DNA of 64,000 nucleotides, taken from assembly GCA_029204225.1 (NCBI GenBank), contig MU832119.1, positions 22,189 to 86,188 of the forward strand, given 5' to 3'. The notes under the pieces are model-generated. The model was not told where the DNA came from. It ran no database searches and saw only the letters and a list, made by a program, of their open reading frames with translations. This document shows positions 23,388 to 36,289 of the stretch, in pieces (positions within the stretch are counted from its first letter, which is position 1; each line of letters begins with the position of its first letter). The DNA is from Diphasiastrum complanatum. Its lineage: Eukaryota; Streptophyta; Lycopodiopsida; Lycopodiales; Lycopodiaceae. Both the position numbers and the translations under genes were made by a program.

Positions 23388-23802
23388 GTGAGTTATAGCA
23401 ATTTGTTATTTTGTTGGCCCGTTAAAAATTTTTACAACGTTTAAAGAGACAAGGTTAAATTTACAAGTCTTTGTTGACAAAGCTGCACATTGTTTAGATT
23501 CAGCTATTCGAATTGTCGGATTCTATATTGGTTTTCTTATCAAATGGATTCAATGCAAGCTACCCAATGGATGTCATCCTAAAATACAAGATTGGTTTAA
23601 TCCAAATGTACTTTTAACGGAGATGACAAACGTATTGTTATACATAAAAATCCGAGATTTATCAATTGAAGAACATATACTATTTGAATGGATGGTGCAA
23701 CAAAAGTTCTTAGAAATTGAACATGAGTGTTTAAGAAATTTGGAGGACCATTACTTTGAACGTATGGCTTTGTGTCACCGTGCGTTACAAATGAGTATGT
23801 AA
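23388..23802 (+). CDS. Unidentified 137-codon frame lacking an early ATG
   Basis: A stop-to-stop open frame that does not begin with ATG. It reads protein-like throughout: 'VFVDKAAHCLDSAIRIVGFY', 'GFLIKWIQCKLPNGCHPKI', 'DWFNPNVLL', 'IKIRDLSIEEHILFEWMVQQ' and 'FLEIEHECLRNLEDHYFERM'. I do not recognise it. The lack of a start suggests an internal exon or a fragment. Its 3' two-thirds is duplicated immediately downstream, with that frame also open. Nothing around it names a function. Confidence 0.3.
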
Positions 23803-24157
23803 AATACAATGTCATATAAAGTTTAAAAATGTATACATTCAGCTATTCGACTTGCTGGATTCTATACTGGTTTTCTTATCAAATGGATTCCATGCAAGCT
23901 ACCCAATGGATGTCGTCCTAAAATACAAGCTTGGTTTAATCCAAATGTACTTTTCACAAACGGGGCAGACATATTGTTAGACATAAAAATCCGAGATTTA
24001 TCAATTGAAGAACATATACTATTTGAATGGATGGTGCAACAAAAGTTCTTAGAAATTGAACATGAGTGTTTAGGAAATTTGGAGGACCATTACTTTGAAC
24101 GTATCACTATGCGTTACAAATGAGTATGTAAAATACAATGTCATATAAAGTTTAAAC
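23500..24157 (+). repeat. Tandem duplication, period ~339 bp
   Basis: Copy 1 is 23500-23828 and copy 2 is 23839-24157, highly similar. Both keep the same reading frame open (SAIR...GFLIKW...FNPNVL...SIEEHILFEWMVQQ). Most differences change amino acids, for instance I-V to L-A and T-E-M-T-N to T-N-G-A-D, so there is no clear sign of purifying selection between the copies. Confidence 0.9.
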
Positions 24158-24437
24158 ACGTTCAAAAATACTTGTTGCTTTGCAGAAATATTGGTTATAC
24201 GTTTTTTTTCCCAACGGTAATCGATACTTGTGATAAAGACTGATTGTATTCGTATCAGAACACACAGGCACTTGTTTAGAATATGTTCTGGTTAAACATA
24301 AAATGTTCACATGTTGTCATAAAAAAGCAAGCAAACATTCAAAATGTTATTTATTTTGACCAAAGTTAAATAGTATTCTATCATAAATTACATGAATAAA
24401 TCGATAGCCATTTTTTCATTTATAATTATTATACTCT

Positions 24438-24661
24438 GAATTTGTAGCTTCTGTAGCTGGTATTTCAATAACTAAAATATTAAATACCTACGTGACTTTG
24501 TACATTAGCAATACCTCCATAATAACTTGACGTACGAACATAGTAGAAAGAATTTGTAGCTTATGTACTGGTATTTCGATAACTAAAATTTTAAGTACCT
24601 GTGTGACTTTGTACATTAGCAATACCTCCATTATAACTTGATGTACGAACATAGTAGAAAG
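24438..24661 (+). repeat. Tandem duplication, period ~112 bp
   Basis: Two adjacent copies (24438-24549 and 24550-24661), each starting GAATTTGTAGCTT and ending ACATAGTAGAAA, with scattered substitutions. Non-coding. Confidence 0.9.
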
Positions 24662-26355
24662 AATTATGCCAAGTACAATATTTACTTTTACAAGTTTAGG
24701 ATTTTTACTATCATGTTCAAATACATATTATAGTGCTTGTTTGAATACATTATGTTTTCTTGTTTTAATACCGAATATCGTATCAAGCCCAATATGGTCA
24801 ATTATCACATGTTATTACTTTTTTTTTTGCATTTTTCTAACTGCATTATATTATTTCCTTGACGTATTTTGATCTTTACCATCTGTCCACCTAATCTTTA
24901 TCATGTGCCCACCTAATTTCCAAACAAGTTCGTCAAAATTTTATTAATAACCAACAAAAGTCAACCCTCTAGTGTAGAGAATTAGCTCATTCTCCCAAAC
25001 AAAAAACTTAGGATGTCTTGTTTATATTCACATATTTTATTACCATTTATATTCTACAAAAACAAAAAATAGGTTTCATTTGATTGTACATGTATAATTA
25101 AGAAATTGTGCACATGTAACGGTGTGTTTAATTGTTAGTTGATTTAATATTGTAGTATTTACTTTGTTGTACAAAGTAAAACACTCGCATACACGTAATA
25201 GTATATACATTCATATAAGATCCATCAATATTACATAGTACATATATATTTTACTACAAAATTCGATATATATCTCTATGTATGTCAAACAACCTAAAAA
25301 TACTTCATAATCACTTTAATCAAATCAAATCTAAAATCATTTTAATCAAAATATTTCTTCTCAAGTTATAAAATACATTAAAATTTTGTGTTTTATAACC
25401 TACGCAATTAAATACCAAATAACACATGTACGGAAAAATAAACTTCATGCTACTTAATATTGGTGGTTATTAGATATTTAAACTATCTATACTTCATGTC
25501 TTCGTTTATGTAACATGCAAAGAAAGAAATATGACGAGGTCCAATCATTGTTGTTAAAATCTTACCCATATATTGAGTTTGTAAATACATCATATTTTTT
25601 TATACTTGATCTCATCCAAAAAATGACTTCATTTCAACAATGTCAATTACAATTAATAGGAATACAAAAACATAGCTAGGCTATAAAAAATACTATTGCT
25701 CTTCCAACATTAATCTATTAATTATGATTTGTTTACTTATACCTAAAGTTTTATATATTTATTTTGTATATATGGTTACGAAACTAGTAGTGGTCATACC
25801 ACACATGGACAATCAGGTAATGCCATGAGAATAAAATCACATGCAAAATAAGTTTCTGAGATGTCACTTGCGCCTTGCCAATTGTAGTCAATAACTATAT
25901 CCATAAACTACGTTATAGTAAATTTCATTCCTAAACTTAACTTTTTGATTACTAGTGTGTACATTCTTTAAATTTTATTTTCAATTTTGTTAGTTAAATT
26001 GCATTTATCATACACGTCCATGTCCATAGAACAGATTACATTTAGGAAAAGTTCTAAAGAGGACTTTCAGTTAGTATAGTTACTTAAATCTAATATCTTT
26101 CTTGATTTGTCTACGTGTGTGTTAAATTACACTTACTATGCACGTCCATGTTTATATAAAACTTAACACTAACGTGTTTTTGGTTCGTGCAGATTTGTAT
26201 TCGCAACCTATTATCTTAACTTTGTAAAAGTTATCGCATTATGAATACCATGCAATTCATATGTGATCATGTTCTGAAAGGCTTTGTAACAATGTTTCCA
26301 AATAACAATGATGCATTTACTACATTTTCATACATTACAAATTCCCAAATATTGT
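24662..26355. other. AT-rich DNA, no gene recognised
   Basis: Very AT-rich sequence with short frames only and no recognisable protein, RNA gene or element boundary. Confidence 0.65.
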
Positions 26356-27190
26356 GAAAGTACTGTACTTTAGGACCATAAATGGATCTACAAAAGATCC
26401 ACAAGAGCGATTGGATGCTTGCTTAACAATCTATCAAAAAACTAGACACAAAAAAGTTGACCTAGATTGGCAATTTGACAAACAACAAGCATTAACAATC
26501 AAAATGATTGATGAACATTGAAATCCGAGCCCACACGTGTGAGCCACAGGCTGTAGTACAGCCTTAAAGCTGAGAAACAAGTAGAACTTGATTTGGTTGT
26601 ATTTGGATCACAAAAACTCAATGTACGTAGTGGAGTAGCTTGAGATTGCCACTGAGCTCCAAAAATAATCTATCTTCTCGCTATGGGAGCTTGGAATACA
26701 TAGCCAATTTGACTTCCTTTGTGAAGTTAGGTGGATTTCCATCATGTAATAAAGAAGTTAACTCAGCCTTTTTTCCCTAAAATAAAACCCTAGTCTATTT
26801 CCTAGAGTCATGCTTGGTAGATAGCTAGTTGGTCAATTTTCACTTAAATCTAGAATTTAGGTCCTATAAACTAGGAATCACTACCAAAATGACATGACCA
26901 ACCCTATGGAATTGACCTAACCTACATTAGGAGTGGATTGCCATGTGGCATCTTGGCTTCACACGTGTGGAATCCACTTATGTACAAAATTTACATTATA
27001 CTACATGGTTTTTGATCAAGCTAGATTTGCCAACTAGTCACAAGGAGTTCTTTACTTCTTTGGTCACTTATGATGGAGCCAAGAAATTGATACACATGGC
27101 CAATGGTGGTGAGTGTGTGATTGAAGGTATTGGTTCGATTCCTATTTGTCTCTCAAATTTGGCCATTCAAGTGACTAACAAAAATTATTG
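26356..27190 (+). mobile_element. Copia LTR mosaic with protease fragment
   Basis: The 26356 edge (TGTGAAAGTACTGTAC...) matches the LTR that follows the RT-RNase H frame at about 56548, so this is an LTR of that family (C). It carries ACACGTGTG and the hairpin AGGCTGT-AGT-ACAGCCT. A second LTR (about 26731-27041, ends TGTGA/TCACA, TATA-like CCTATAAAC) matches 11513-11861 in inverted orientation. A protease-region fragment follows (KEFFTSLVTYDGAKKLIHMA, then NGGECVIEGIGSIPI). Broken mosaic of at least two elements. Confidence 0.55.
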
Positions 27191-28300
27191 ACAAAATGTA
27201 CAATATTCTTCATGGCTAGATTTGCTAATGTAGGCAATTTTTCACAACTTATTCGTGACTATTTAATGTTATGTTATAAATTTGTATGTCTAGAATTAAA
27301 AACATCTACTATTATATAAACAAATTTTTTGTATGAGGTGGAAAATCCTTATGCATACAATATTGCGTATATATGTTGGTGGAAGATCCAACAAAAAATA
27401 CGTGATTTATTCATTTTCTATCTTAGTTTCATATATTCGAACTTAATAACATAATACAATTATAAATAAAAGAAAGTTAGTCTGCATAACTAAACATGAA
27501 TAAAAAAAGTACGGAATTGTATACGTGGTAAGCCAGTAACATGGCTGTTTAAATTTTATTACATGGTTTTGTATATTTGAATCTATTGTATTGAAATAGG
27601 AATAGATAAATAAAAATTACATTTTTATCTAACTAATCAAGTACCAAAAAAAATGAATTTTCTTATTGGTACATGTAATTTAGTATATGCATTACTTAGT
27701 TGCTGATAAAAATAATTTGTGATTTGTTTAGATGTTCGAATTTGTTATTAATCAAATAACCATGCTTACATATACGTAGAAATAATTTTTTTGGATTAGT
27801 TAATAATATATACTGCTTGCATGTAATCTCTTTCATTGTCTTGTTGTCTTCATTCTTGTGATTCATTAAAAACTCGATACTATTGTATTCAATATGTTAG
27901 AAAAATTTCATCCACACATTTCATTTTTTCGGGACTAGTTTTTTGTTGTTATGTTATTATGTTTATGTACAATCATATCATTTCCTTTGCACATTTGTTA
28001 GTAATTTACTACTATTTAACCTTTCGATATCAGTTGAAGATTCTTTGCATATGTAATATTTCGTATATTAACTACTTGATTTTCTAATTATAATAATATA
28101 CATCTAAGAAAAAATATTTGGTTGCACATTTTTGTCATGTACTGCTACATTTGTTTTCCATTTTGTAATTATATGTTGCAATTACAAATATGTTGTCTTT
28201 CAACCTACTTTTTAGAAATCTAAAATTAAATACCTATGAAATATTATGATTGTGACGCTTAAAACCATTTTTGTTTTTTTTGTTATTATGAAATTTCAAT
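27191..28300. other. AT-rich DNA, no gene recognised
   Basis: No domain, RNA gene or clear repeat boundary. The right part probably merges into the D1 LTR. Confidence 0.6.
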
Positions 28301-29253
28301 TTTGATTTTTGACGTAGGATTTCTCAATTTCTATTGGACCCCTTGACCAAAGCCAACACTTTGACTTGATCACTCATCAATTACATTAACACAAGTGTCA
28401 CAAGCCTATTTACAAGCCTAACTAGCTCGAGATTGCATCATAAACTACTTTTGGCTCAATAGAGACATTACATGTGGATTTGACCAATTTGCCATCTATG
28501 CCAATTTTTTGCCCTATCACAACTCTATACAAAGATGCTTGAATAAAAACTTATGAAACCCCTAAAGTGATGATAGATGACTTTTTATAACTATTTTACA
28601 CATGTGGGAACATGCTCCACAGATGTGAAATGTACTCACCAACATTAAAATCACCAAGATAGATTTTTGACTATTTTTCACACTCCTCAAAAACTAGCTT
28701 GGTAAGATCAAGGAGTTTGTAAAACTTTTTGAGTGCATCCTTTTGTATGTATATGAAATAAAAAACCAACAAAAGGATCTATCATAGTAGCACCTCACCA
28801 AATCCATGATAATATCTCTTTGGTAGAAATCTCTTGCCAATATCTTTGAAGAGTACTCCACCAATTTGCCACTATTTCAATGTGCCTCCTCCATGCTTGA
28901 TGATGATCTTTGATTTGAAAGTTGAACTTGCATGAAGATGGCTGCACCATAAAGATGGAAATCCGAGGCTTCCATGCCTCATAAATATCATAAAGACCAT
29001 AGAGATAAGATGAGCAAAAGTGTAGATCTTCAAGATTAAGCATACTAGCTTGACTAGTCCACATACTATGGACTTTATCCATGATGGATCTAATCTTGAA
29101 ACCAAATGCAATCTTGATCTTTTTGAGACTAAACACTTGCTCAAGGATGCAAGTGTTCTCTTTGGATGCTTCACTTAATCTCAAGAGAAGTTTACAAATT
29201 GTCTCAAAACATGTAAAAACATGATCCAGACAATATGGCAGCTCCAACATCAA
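28300..29253 (-). mobile_element. Copia-derived element D1 (compressed family)
   Basis: Minus strand: a 152-codon open frame (29253-28795), then a purine tract and an LTR starting TGTGAAAAATAGTC at 28682. The frame ends 'QAWRRHIEIVANWWSTLQRY', 'STKEILSWIW'. It aligns by eye with copia RNase H C-termini (H-x-R-S-K-H-I-E-I...F-V-R-E). It is far more diverged from the other copia RNase H copies here than from its sister D2 (61.3-63.5 kb). Broken; the pair suggests the family spread after it had already diverged. Confidence 0.5.
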
Positions 29254-29324
29254 CTTCCTCCAAGATTCAGTATGATTACTTTAAGGGAAAAGCCTCTAAG
29301 GATGCTGATATTTATGTTTCCTAG

Positions 29325-30961
29325 TGTGATAGTTTTTGTGCCCAGCTTCATGCATTGTACTTATGTTTCTGATATCAATCTAAGTTCATCATTCCACTAC
29401 TGTTCTGTTCTATTTGCGCATTGTAATATCTGATTCATCTTGAACTTGATCTTTACTAGTAACTGCCACATTTTCGATCCACAACTATCATCATCACTTT
29501 TGCTTCTAATCTCAATTTTCTCTGATTTTCAACAATTAGCATCCTTTAGAAAATAGGCGACTAATTTTGTGGGTCCTATCAAACTAGCTACAAGGCATAA
29601 GAAAAATCGATACATATTGGTAGCCACAGACTATTGCACTAAAATGGTTGAGGCTGAGGCAAGTAGATGCTAATTTTTCTATGATGCAAATGTGTAGATT
29701 GTGTTGACTTTCATACCAAAGATTAAGAGGATAAATTTGGATCTTAGTGGCTCATATTTCCTCACATGGTGTCAGAGCTTGTGTTGCAAGTTATGAAAGG
29801 ATCAATCACATTTATCAAATATTTTGAGGAGCTTCTATCTCTAGAGCATGCTAGAAGAGTTTCTACATAAAAATCAAGAATGTTGCAAATGTAGAATTGA
29901 TCTTATGTAGATCAAAACTCAATTTAGGTTCATAAACTTGAGAAATTTCAATTTCACACTTGGCTTACTAGAATTGGCTGATTTTTTATGATTTGGAAGA
30001 CTTCATTGGAGGCTACAAGATTCTATATGAAGTTTTAGGCAATTGCATGTAGAATTTGAAATATTCAATTTTTGTGATTTTGTCAAAACCCTAATTTTGA
30101 TTGGATCTCTATTTTGTGAGGTTGCTGGACTTCAATAGAGTGTGTTTAAATCTTAGGAAGTGAAAAGATTCATTAGATTGTTGGTAGATCATAGGTTGAT
30201 CAAGATTTTTGCATTCTATGTGTTGATTTGCTAGTAATAAGTGCAAGAAGAGAATTGAGAGGTTCCATATCTTTGTGATTTCTTTTTGGAAACATTTTTT
30301 GTATTTCAAAAGAGTGCTTTGTGCATTGGAACAGGTTGAAAGAGAAAGATCAGGTCATTGCCACATGGCTACAATGAGTGGATTCATGTTGGAAGGCAAT
30401 GACAAGCTTACCTCAGCCAACTATTCGACATGGAAGGTGAGGATGGAATCACTTCTTGAAATGCATGAGTTGATGTAGGGTTGGAGGATAGACCCTTGGT
30501 TCAACAAGAGAAATTCAGGTATGACAAGAGAGCTACGCAAACTCTACACGTAATCAAGATGAATGTTACCAATGAGCTACTCAAGGAGATTGGTAAGTCC
30601 AATTTATCTCGAGAGGCTTGGGAAGCTTTGAAAAAGCTTTATGAATCCAAGTCTACTTCTAGAGTGTTTACTCTAAAAAGACAAATCTTTCAAAACATAC
30701 AAAAGAAATAAGAGAGTCCTAATACTTTCGTTTTGAGAGTGAAGACTTTAAGTGATGAGTTAGCTTGCATTGATGAGAGCATTAAGGAAGGAGAGATGTT
30801 ATTCTTAATTGTTTGTTGGATGATCATGCTAACATTGTACAAAGTCTTACTATTCAAAAACTTTGCCAAGTTTGGTGGATTTTCAAGAGATCTTGACAAG
30901 TTCAAGGGCGAAAACAAGGGCAAGTGGTCTAAAGTGACAAAATTTCCAAAATTCATAAGAA
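29325..30961 (+). mobile_element. Ty1/copia element H, LTR and gag
   Basis: Plus strand: a candidate 5' LTR (about 29325-29766, ends TGTGA/TCACA), a primer site variant TGGTGTCAGAGC (29767-29778), a leader, then gag from 30365 (MATMSGFMLEGNDKL). Gag continues 'SANYSTWKVRMESLLEM' and 'AWEALKKLYESKSTSRVFTL'. It is related to the gags at 58.4-59.1 and 63.05-63.5 kb. The visible part ends at about 30961 against an A-family LTR tail. Broken, a few breaks. The LTR left edge is uncertain. Confidence 0.6.
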
Positions 30962-33900
30962 AACAGTGTCGCGATTCATTCGTCCTTTTTTTGTCTGTAC
31001 GAATTTGTGTGTAAATATGCAGACTGCGTGACAATGTTAGTAAATATGCAGCATGAATGGAGGCAGATTAAAATTGGGATTTAGGATAGTAGAAGGAGTA
31101 AATCTAACACCCCCCCTTAATCTGGATCCGTGAATGCCTTGATCTTCAGACTAAGTAATGCACAAAATCAGTTGTGTGCATTAACACTGAGTGCTTTTGT
31201 GAAAATGTCTGCAACCGTGTCTTGTGTTCTACAGCACGTTAAGCTTAGCTCTCTGTCGAGAATTTTGCCCCTGATGTAGTTATATCTTATTTCAATGTGC
31301 TTACTCCTAGAATGAATCTAGGGTTGGCCGATAAGGCAATAGCACTTTGGTTATCACAAAACAGAATTGTAGGGCTGTACTGATACAGATTGATGTCTGA
31401 CAGCAAATTTCTCAACCAAAATGCTTCCTTAATAGATTAAGAAACAACAATATATTCTGCTTCAGTAGAAGAAAGTGCGATAGAGGTTTGCTTACGATTG
31501 TTCCATGAAATAGGACCGCCATTGAAGAAGAATGTAAATCCATATGTGGACTTATGATGGTCTACATCTCCTCCCCAGCTTGCATTAGAATAGCCATTGA
31601 GCTGATGAAGATTGTCGTTGCTGACATCTCCATAGCACTGGTCCATGGTAGCTCAAATATATCTCATGACTCGAATAAGAGCCTTCCAATGGATAATTTT
31701 AAAATTAGCCATGTATTGGCTGAGTGAGCTGACAACAAAAGAGATATCTAGTCTTGTACAGACCATTGCATACATGAGAGATCCAAGTATCGATCGATAT
31801 GGATAACCTCTCATCTGCTCTTCTTCTTGCTTGGTCTGGGGACATTGGTCCTTTGATAGATGCCGGCCTGGATCCATTGGTGAGTGATCTAATTTACAAT
31901 TCATTAAATTGTATTTATTAAGAACATTATGAAGATACCTTTATTGAGTGATGTAAATCAGTCGATTTGCTCTGTCTCTGTGGATTTGAATTCGAAGAAA
32001 GAAGTGAGCTTCGTCCAGATCAGTCATGTTGAATTCTGAGAATAGCATCTGTTTCGAATCCTTGAGCATATTGGCATTGTTGCTGAAGAGCAACGTATCA
32101 TACAAGGTGATGGTGATAAAGGATTGTTGCACCAACTTTGAATAGACGTTGCAATCAGCAGTGCTTGGTTTAAATCCTTGTTCAATGAGGAATGTGTTAA
32201 TCCTCTGAAACCAAGCTCTGGCAGACTGTTTCAAGCCGTACAGGGCTTTGTGGAGTTTACAGACATGATTCTTCATGCCTTCCAGAACGTATCCTGTGGG
32301 CTGGATCATGTAGATATCTTCTTGTATTACTCCATTCAGATAGGCTGTTTGTACATCAAGTTGATGCACTTCGAGGTCGGCAGCTGCAACATAAGATAGG
32401 AGCATTCGGATCGACGAATGTTTGACAACTGGACTAAAAGTCTCACTGTAGTCGACATTCGGGATCTGGGTGAATCCTCATGCTACCAGTCTTGCCTTCC
32501 TTTGATCAATTGCTCCGTTGGCATTATATTTGATCTTAAAGATCCATTTGCAATCAATAATATTGCAGCCAATAGGAGCTTCAATTAACGACCATGTCTA
32601 ATTCTTGATCAGAGAGGAATACTCTCTATCCATAGCTTCTCTCTAGAGATCAGAGTCTGGTTGGTTAAGTGCCTCTTCGACTGTCGTCGGTTCCTGCATC
32701 AAAAGACAAGTAGACTCATGAGTATACCTTGTGGGCTCTGTGCATACTTGGCTTGATCTTCTGGGAGGATTTGACTGATGAACCGCTCCTAGGACTTGTT
32801 GTTGGGTAGTAGCAACATCTTTGTCTGATTTGCTGTCTCAAAGTGGATGCTTGAGCCAGAAGCTCAAACTGTCGTGTCAATGGCAGGTGATGAAGATTCT
32901 TCTTGAGCAATGTTCTTGCCTTTGAGGTCGACGAACTGATCCTCGATAAAGAATGTATCCCGGCTCTACAAGATTTGCTGGGCATCAGGATCGTACAACT
33001 TATAGGTGTTATCAGACGATATATATCTGATCAGGATGGTTTTGAGACCTTGGAAGTCCAATTTCTTCCTTGTGTCCTTTGGGATTTGCGCATAGGCAAT
33101 GCACCCAAACACTCTTAGGTTCTTCAAAGAAGGCTTAGAGCCTGTCCACACCTCGTGGGGTGTCTTGTTTGAGAGAACCTTGGTCGAACATCTGTTCTAG
33201 ATGTAAGCTGTAGTGGAGACAGCTTCAACCCAGAATCTCTTGGGCAACGATGCAGGTGCTAGCATACACTTAGCAAATTCGATCAGAGTTTGGTTCTTCC
33301 TCTCAGCTAGGCCATTAGACTGAGGACTATAAGGAGTGATGAATTGCTACTCAATGTCTTGGCTTTGGCAGTACTTCTTGAACTCGACAGAGATATATTC
33401 TCCACGTTGTCTGACCTTAGGGCCTTGATCGTCCTTCCAGTCTCCTTTTTTGCATGCTCCTTGAAGATTCTGAAGCAGTTGAATGCCTCTGATTTCTTCT
33501 TTATGAAATACACCATAGTTCTTCTGGAGAATTCATCAATCAAGGTTATAAAATACTTGGCATCTTTTAGCGAAGGATTTTTCATCGGGCCACAAATATC
33601 TGAATGTACAACATCTAGCAATCCTCTAGCAACATGCTGATGGTTTGACTTAAATGGATTCCTAGTCTGTTTACCAGCTAGACAGTCTTGACAGACAGGT
33701 AGCTCAACTTTTTTGCGAGGATAGTCGAGATCAAGAACAATAGATTGTCTAGACATTCGTTGTACAACAGCATAATTTAAATGATCAAGTCTATAACGCC
33801 AAAGTAAACCTTTATTTGATTGAATTGAAGTACTGAGAGTCTGACTAGAGGTAGAAAGGAAATGACTTAATTTATACAAGTATCTATGCCTCTTTTCGAA

Positions 33901-36289
33901 TGCTAGGATCTTACATGTCCTATCAACTACTTTACATTGATCACATTCGAATTCTACTCTATGTCCTAGATCTGTGATTCTGCTTACTGAGAGCAGATTT
34001 TTGGATAACTTAGGTACATACAGGACTTTAGAGAGTAGCCTAGATTTATCGTTTGCAAAGCATAATCTCACAGTGCCTTCACCTTTAATAGCTTGTGTGC
34101 TATTGTATCCAAGGTGAACGAATTTCTGGGTGCTGTAAGGCGTATAGGACTCGAAATAGCCAATCAGGCTAGTCATGTGTTGAGTGGCTCCAAAATCCAA
34201 GAACCAAGAACTGTCGCCAGATTCTCCTTGATGGTTGGTCATGAAGACATCATGATCTGCTTCTTGAATGGGCTGTGGAGCTTCTACAGCTGCATTTGCC
34301 ACTTGATTCAACTGTCCCTTGTTGTTGTTCTTCGCTTGAAGTATTCGGCAGTCTTGAATTTTGTGATTGTTTTGTTTGCAGTATCTACATAACAGCTTTT
34401 TCTTTGTCTGCTGATTTGACTGTTCCTTGTGTTGAGCTAGTTTTTGGTCTGGCTTTGATTTTTTTGGGCCTTTCTTCTTCTTCTGCTTTGTCATGCTCTT
34501 GTTGGTGTATAAGGCATGAGAATCAGCTGAGGAACTTGAGGCTTCGTTCCTTCGCATGTCTTCCTGCAACAACATAGTGATGACTCTTGAAAGAGTCAAT
34601 TCTAGATGAGTCGTGATGATCATTACCCAGCTGTCATAAGAACTTGGCAAGCTTGTAAGCAGTTGCCTTACTGCGTCTTAATCATCTATGACAGATCTGA
34701 CAGCGGCCATCTGTCTTAGCAGGTTCTTGAATTGATTAATGTGATTCTGCAAAGAATCACCATTCGTCATCTTGAGGGAGTAGAACTTCTTCCTGAGATA
34801 CTATATCTCGCACTTCGTATAGCATGCTCAAGATGTCCCAAACTTCTTTCAATGTCTGAGCTTTGGATACATGGCCGATCTGTGTATCTGTGATGTTGAG
34901 GATGATTAGCGTGAAAGCTTTTTCATCCTTCAGCTTCCATCTGGTGATTGCCGCGTCATCTGCTTCGGGTTTCTCTTTTGCACCTGTAACAACGTCGTAC
35001 AATTCTTTTGCCATTAGTACAGTTTTCATCTTAAATTTCCACAGATGGTAATTGGCTCCATCAAGCTTGTCCAGAAGAGACTAGTTTTCCCTTGGAAATC
35101 CATGTGAAAGAATTAGTCTAAGTGATAGGAAAAACTATCAGTGACTTAAGTATAAAAATCTGGTACTGAAAAATATAGAACAAGAAGATAATTACTCTAT
35201 CGGCTAGTAGAGTCTTGTACTGTGGAAGCTAATCAAGCTATGAAGATAGCTCTGATACCATGTTGGGAGAGAGAGGGAGGAAGAATAAGTGACGAACACG
35301 AAATGAACTGAACAAGAAACGAACGAGAAACGAACTTGAACAGAGAATATTCCTGCGTAGCGGAATGAATTATTTGACTCTCTCCCTAAGCATGACTACG
35401 CCTATCAGAATGAACAAAACTTTGGTGATAGAAATCACAGTCATTCTAGATTATGTAGCCAAACTTTAAATGGATGAAGCGCTAGATGAATAATTTGTCA
35501 CGAATTGAAAGACAAATTATCTGTCACGAATGATTCGCGAAGAGCTAGACTGTGATCGACTGATAATTAGTCGCGAATGATTTGTGAAAGACAAGACTAA
35601 AAGTTGATTGTCTATTATTAGAAAGAGCAACTAGAAAGATCAGATAGAATGAAGAATAAGCATAACAATATTGACACAGATCTAAACGCAGAACGAATAA
35701 ACTATATTAGATTAAGTATATCAAGTATACAAGTCAATAATGTGGTAGAGCACAAGACAGTAGCGGACAAAACCGCGTGCCCTACAAAGCTTATTTATAT
35801 CTGTAATGAGGAATAAAATCTCCTTCACTTGTTCTAGACTTATCTTCTTCATCAGAACTGTAGAATACACAGATGGTATCCTATATATACATAATATTAC
35901 AGGTGTGCAGATGTGAAAGTACAGAGTGGATGTGCTATCTGTAAGAGATCGTGGGTGGCTGCAATTGTTGTCCAATCTGTTAGCGCAACTGCATAGGGTG
36001 AGCGTGGAAAGGGGTGTAACATCAAGTGAACGTTGGTGATGATAAAAAGTGCATCACTCTTATGAATGGCCTTAGAATAAGATTTATAGGGTGCCTTAGC
36101 TTTTAGGACACTTTTGGCATTCAGTAAGGTAGTGTCCGCTTTTTGCTTGTCACCATAACCTGTGTAAGAACAGAGTGTCGTGTTTCATTCGTCCTTTCTT
36201 CGTCTGTGCGAATTTGCGTGTAAATATGCAACATGAATGGAGACAGATAAAAATTGGAATTTAGGAGAGTAGAAGGAGTAAATCCAACA
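30962..36289 (-). mobile_element. Ty1/copia element A3, nested in A2
   Basis: The most complete element here. Minus strand order: 5' LTR (36289-35261), primer site (35260-35249), gag, CCHC knuckle (CRYCKQNNHKIQDC), protease, GAG-pre-integrase, integrase core, integrase C-terminus, reverse transcriptase (32405-31941 and 31904-31653), RNase H (31646-31437), a polypurine tract (AAGGGGGGG) and about 150 bp of 3' LTR (31112 down to about 30962). One 447-codon frame (34650-33307) spans gag C-terminus to integrase. Broken, roughly half a dozen or more breaks. It lies inside A2 at the integrase-RT hinge. Confidence 0.85.
35261..36289 (-). repeat. 5' LTR of copia element A3
   Basis: 1029 bp, ends TGTTGGG and TCCAACA on the plus strand, adjoining a Met-tRNA primer site at 35249-35260. 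Same family as the LTRs at 5563-6551 and 38879-40014; the TCGCGAA-type words recur. Confidence 0.85.

Noticed and set aside
28872-29174. Second minus-strand frame overlapping the D1 RNase H-like frame
   Set aside because: Out-of-phase shadow; only the 28795-29253 phase matches D2.
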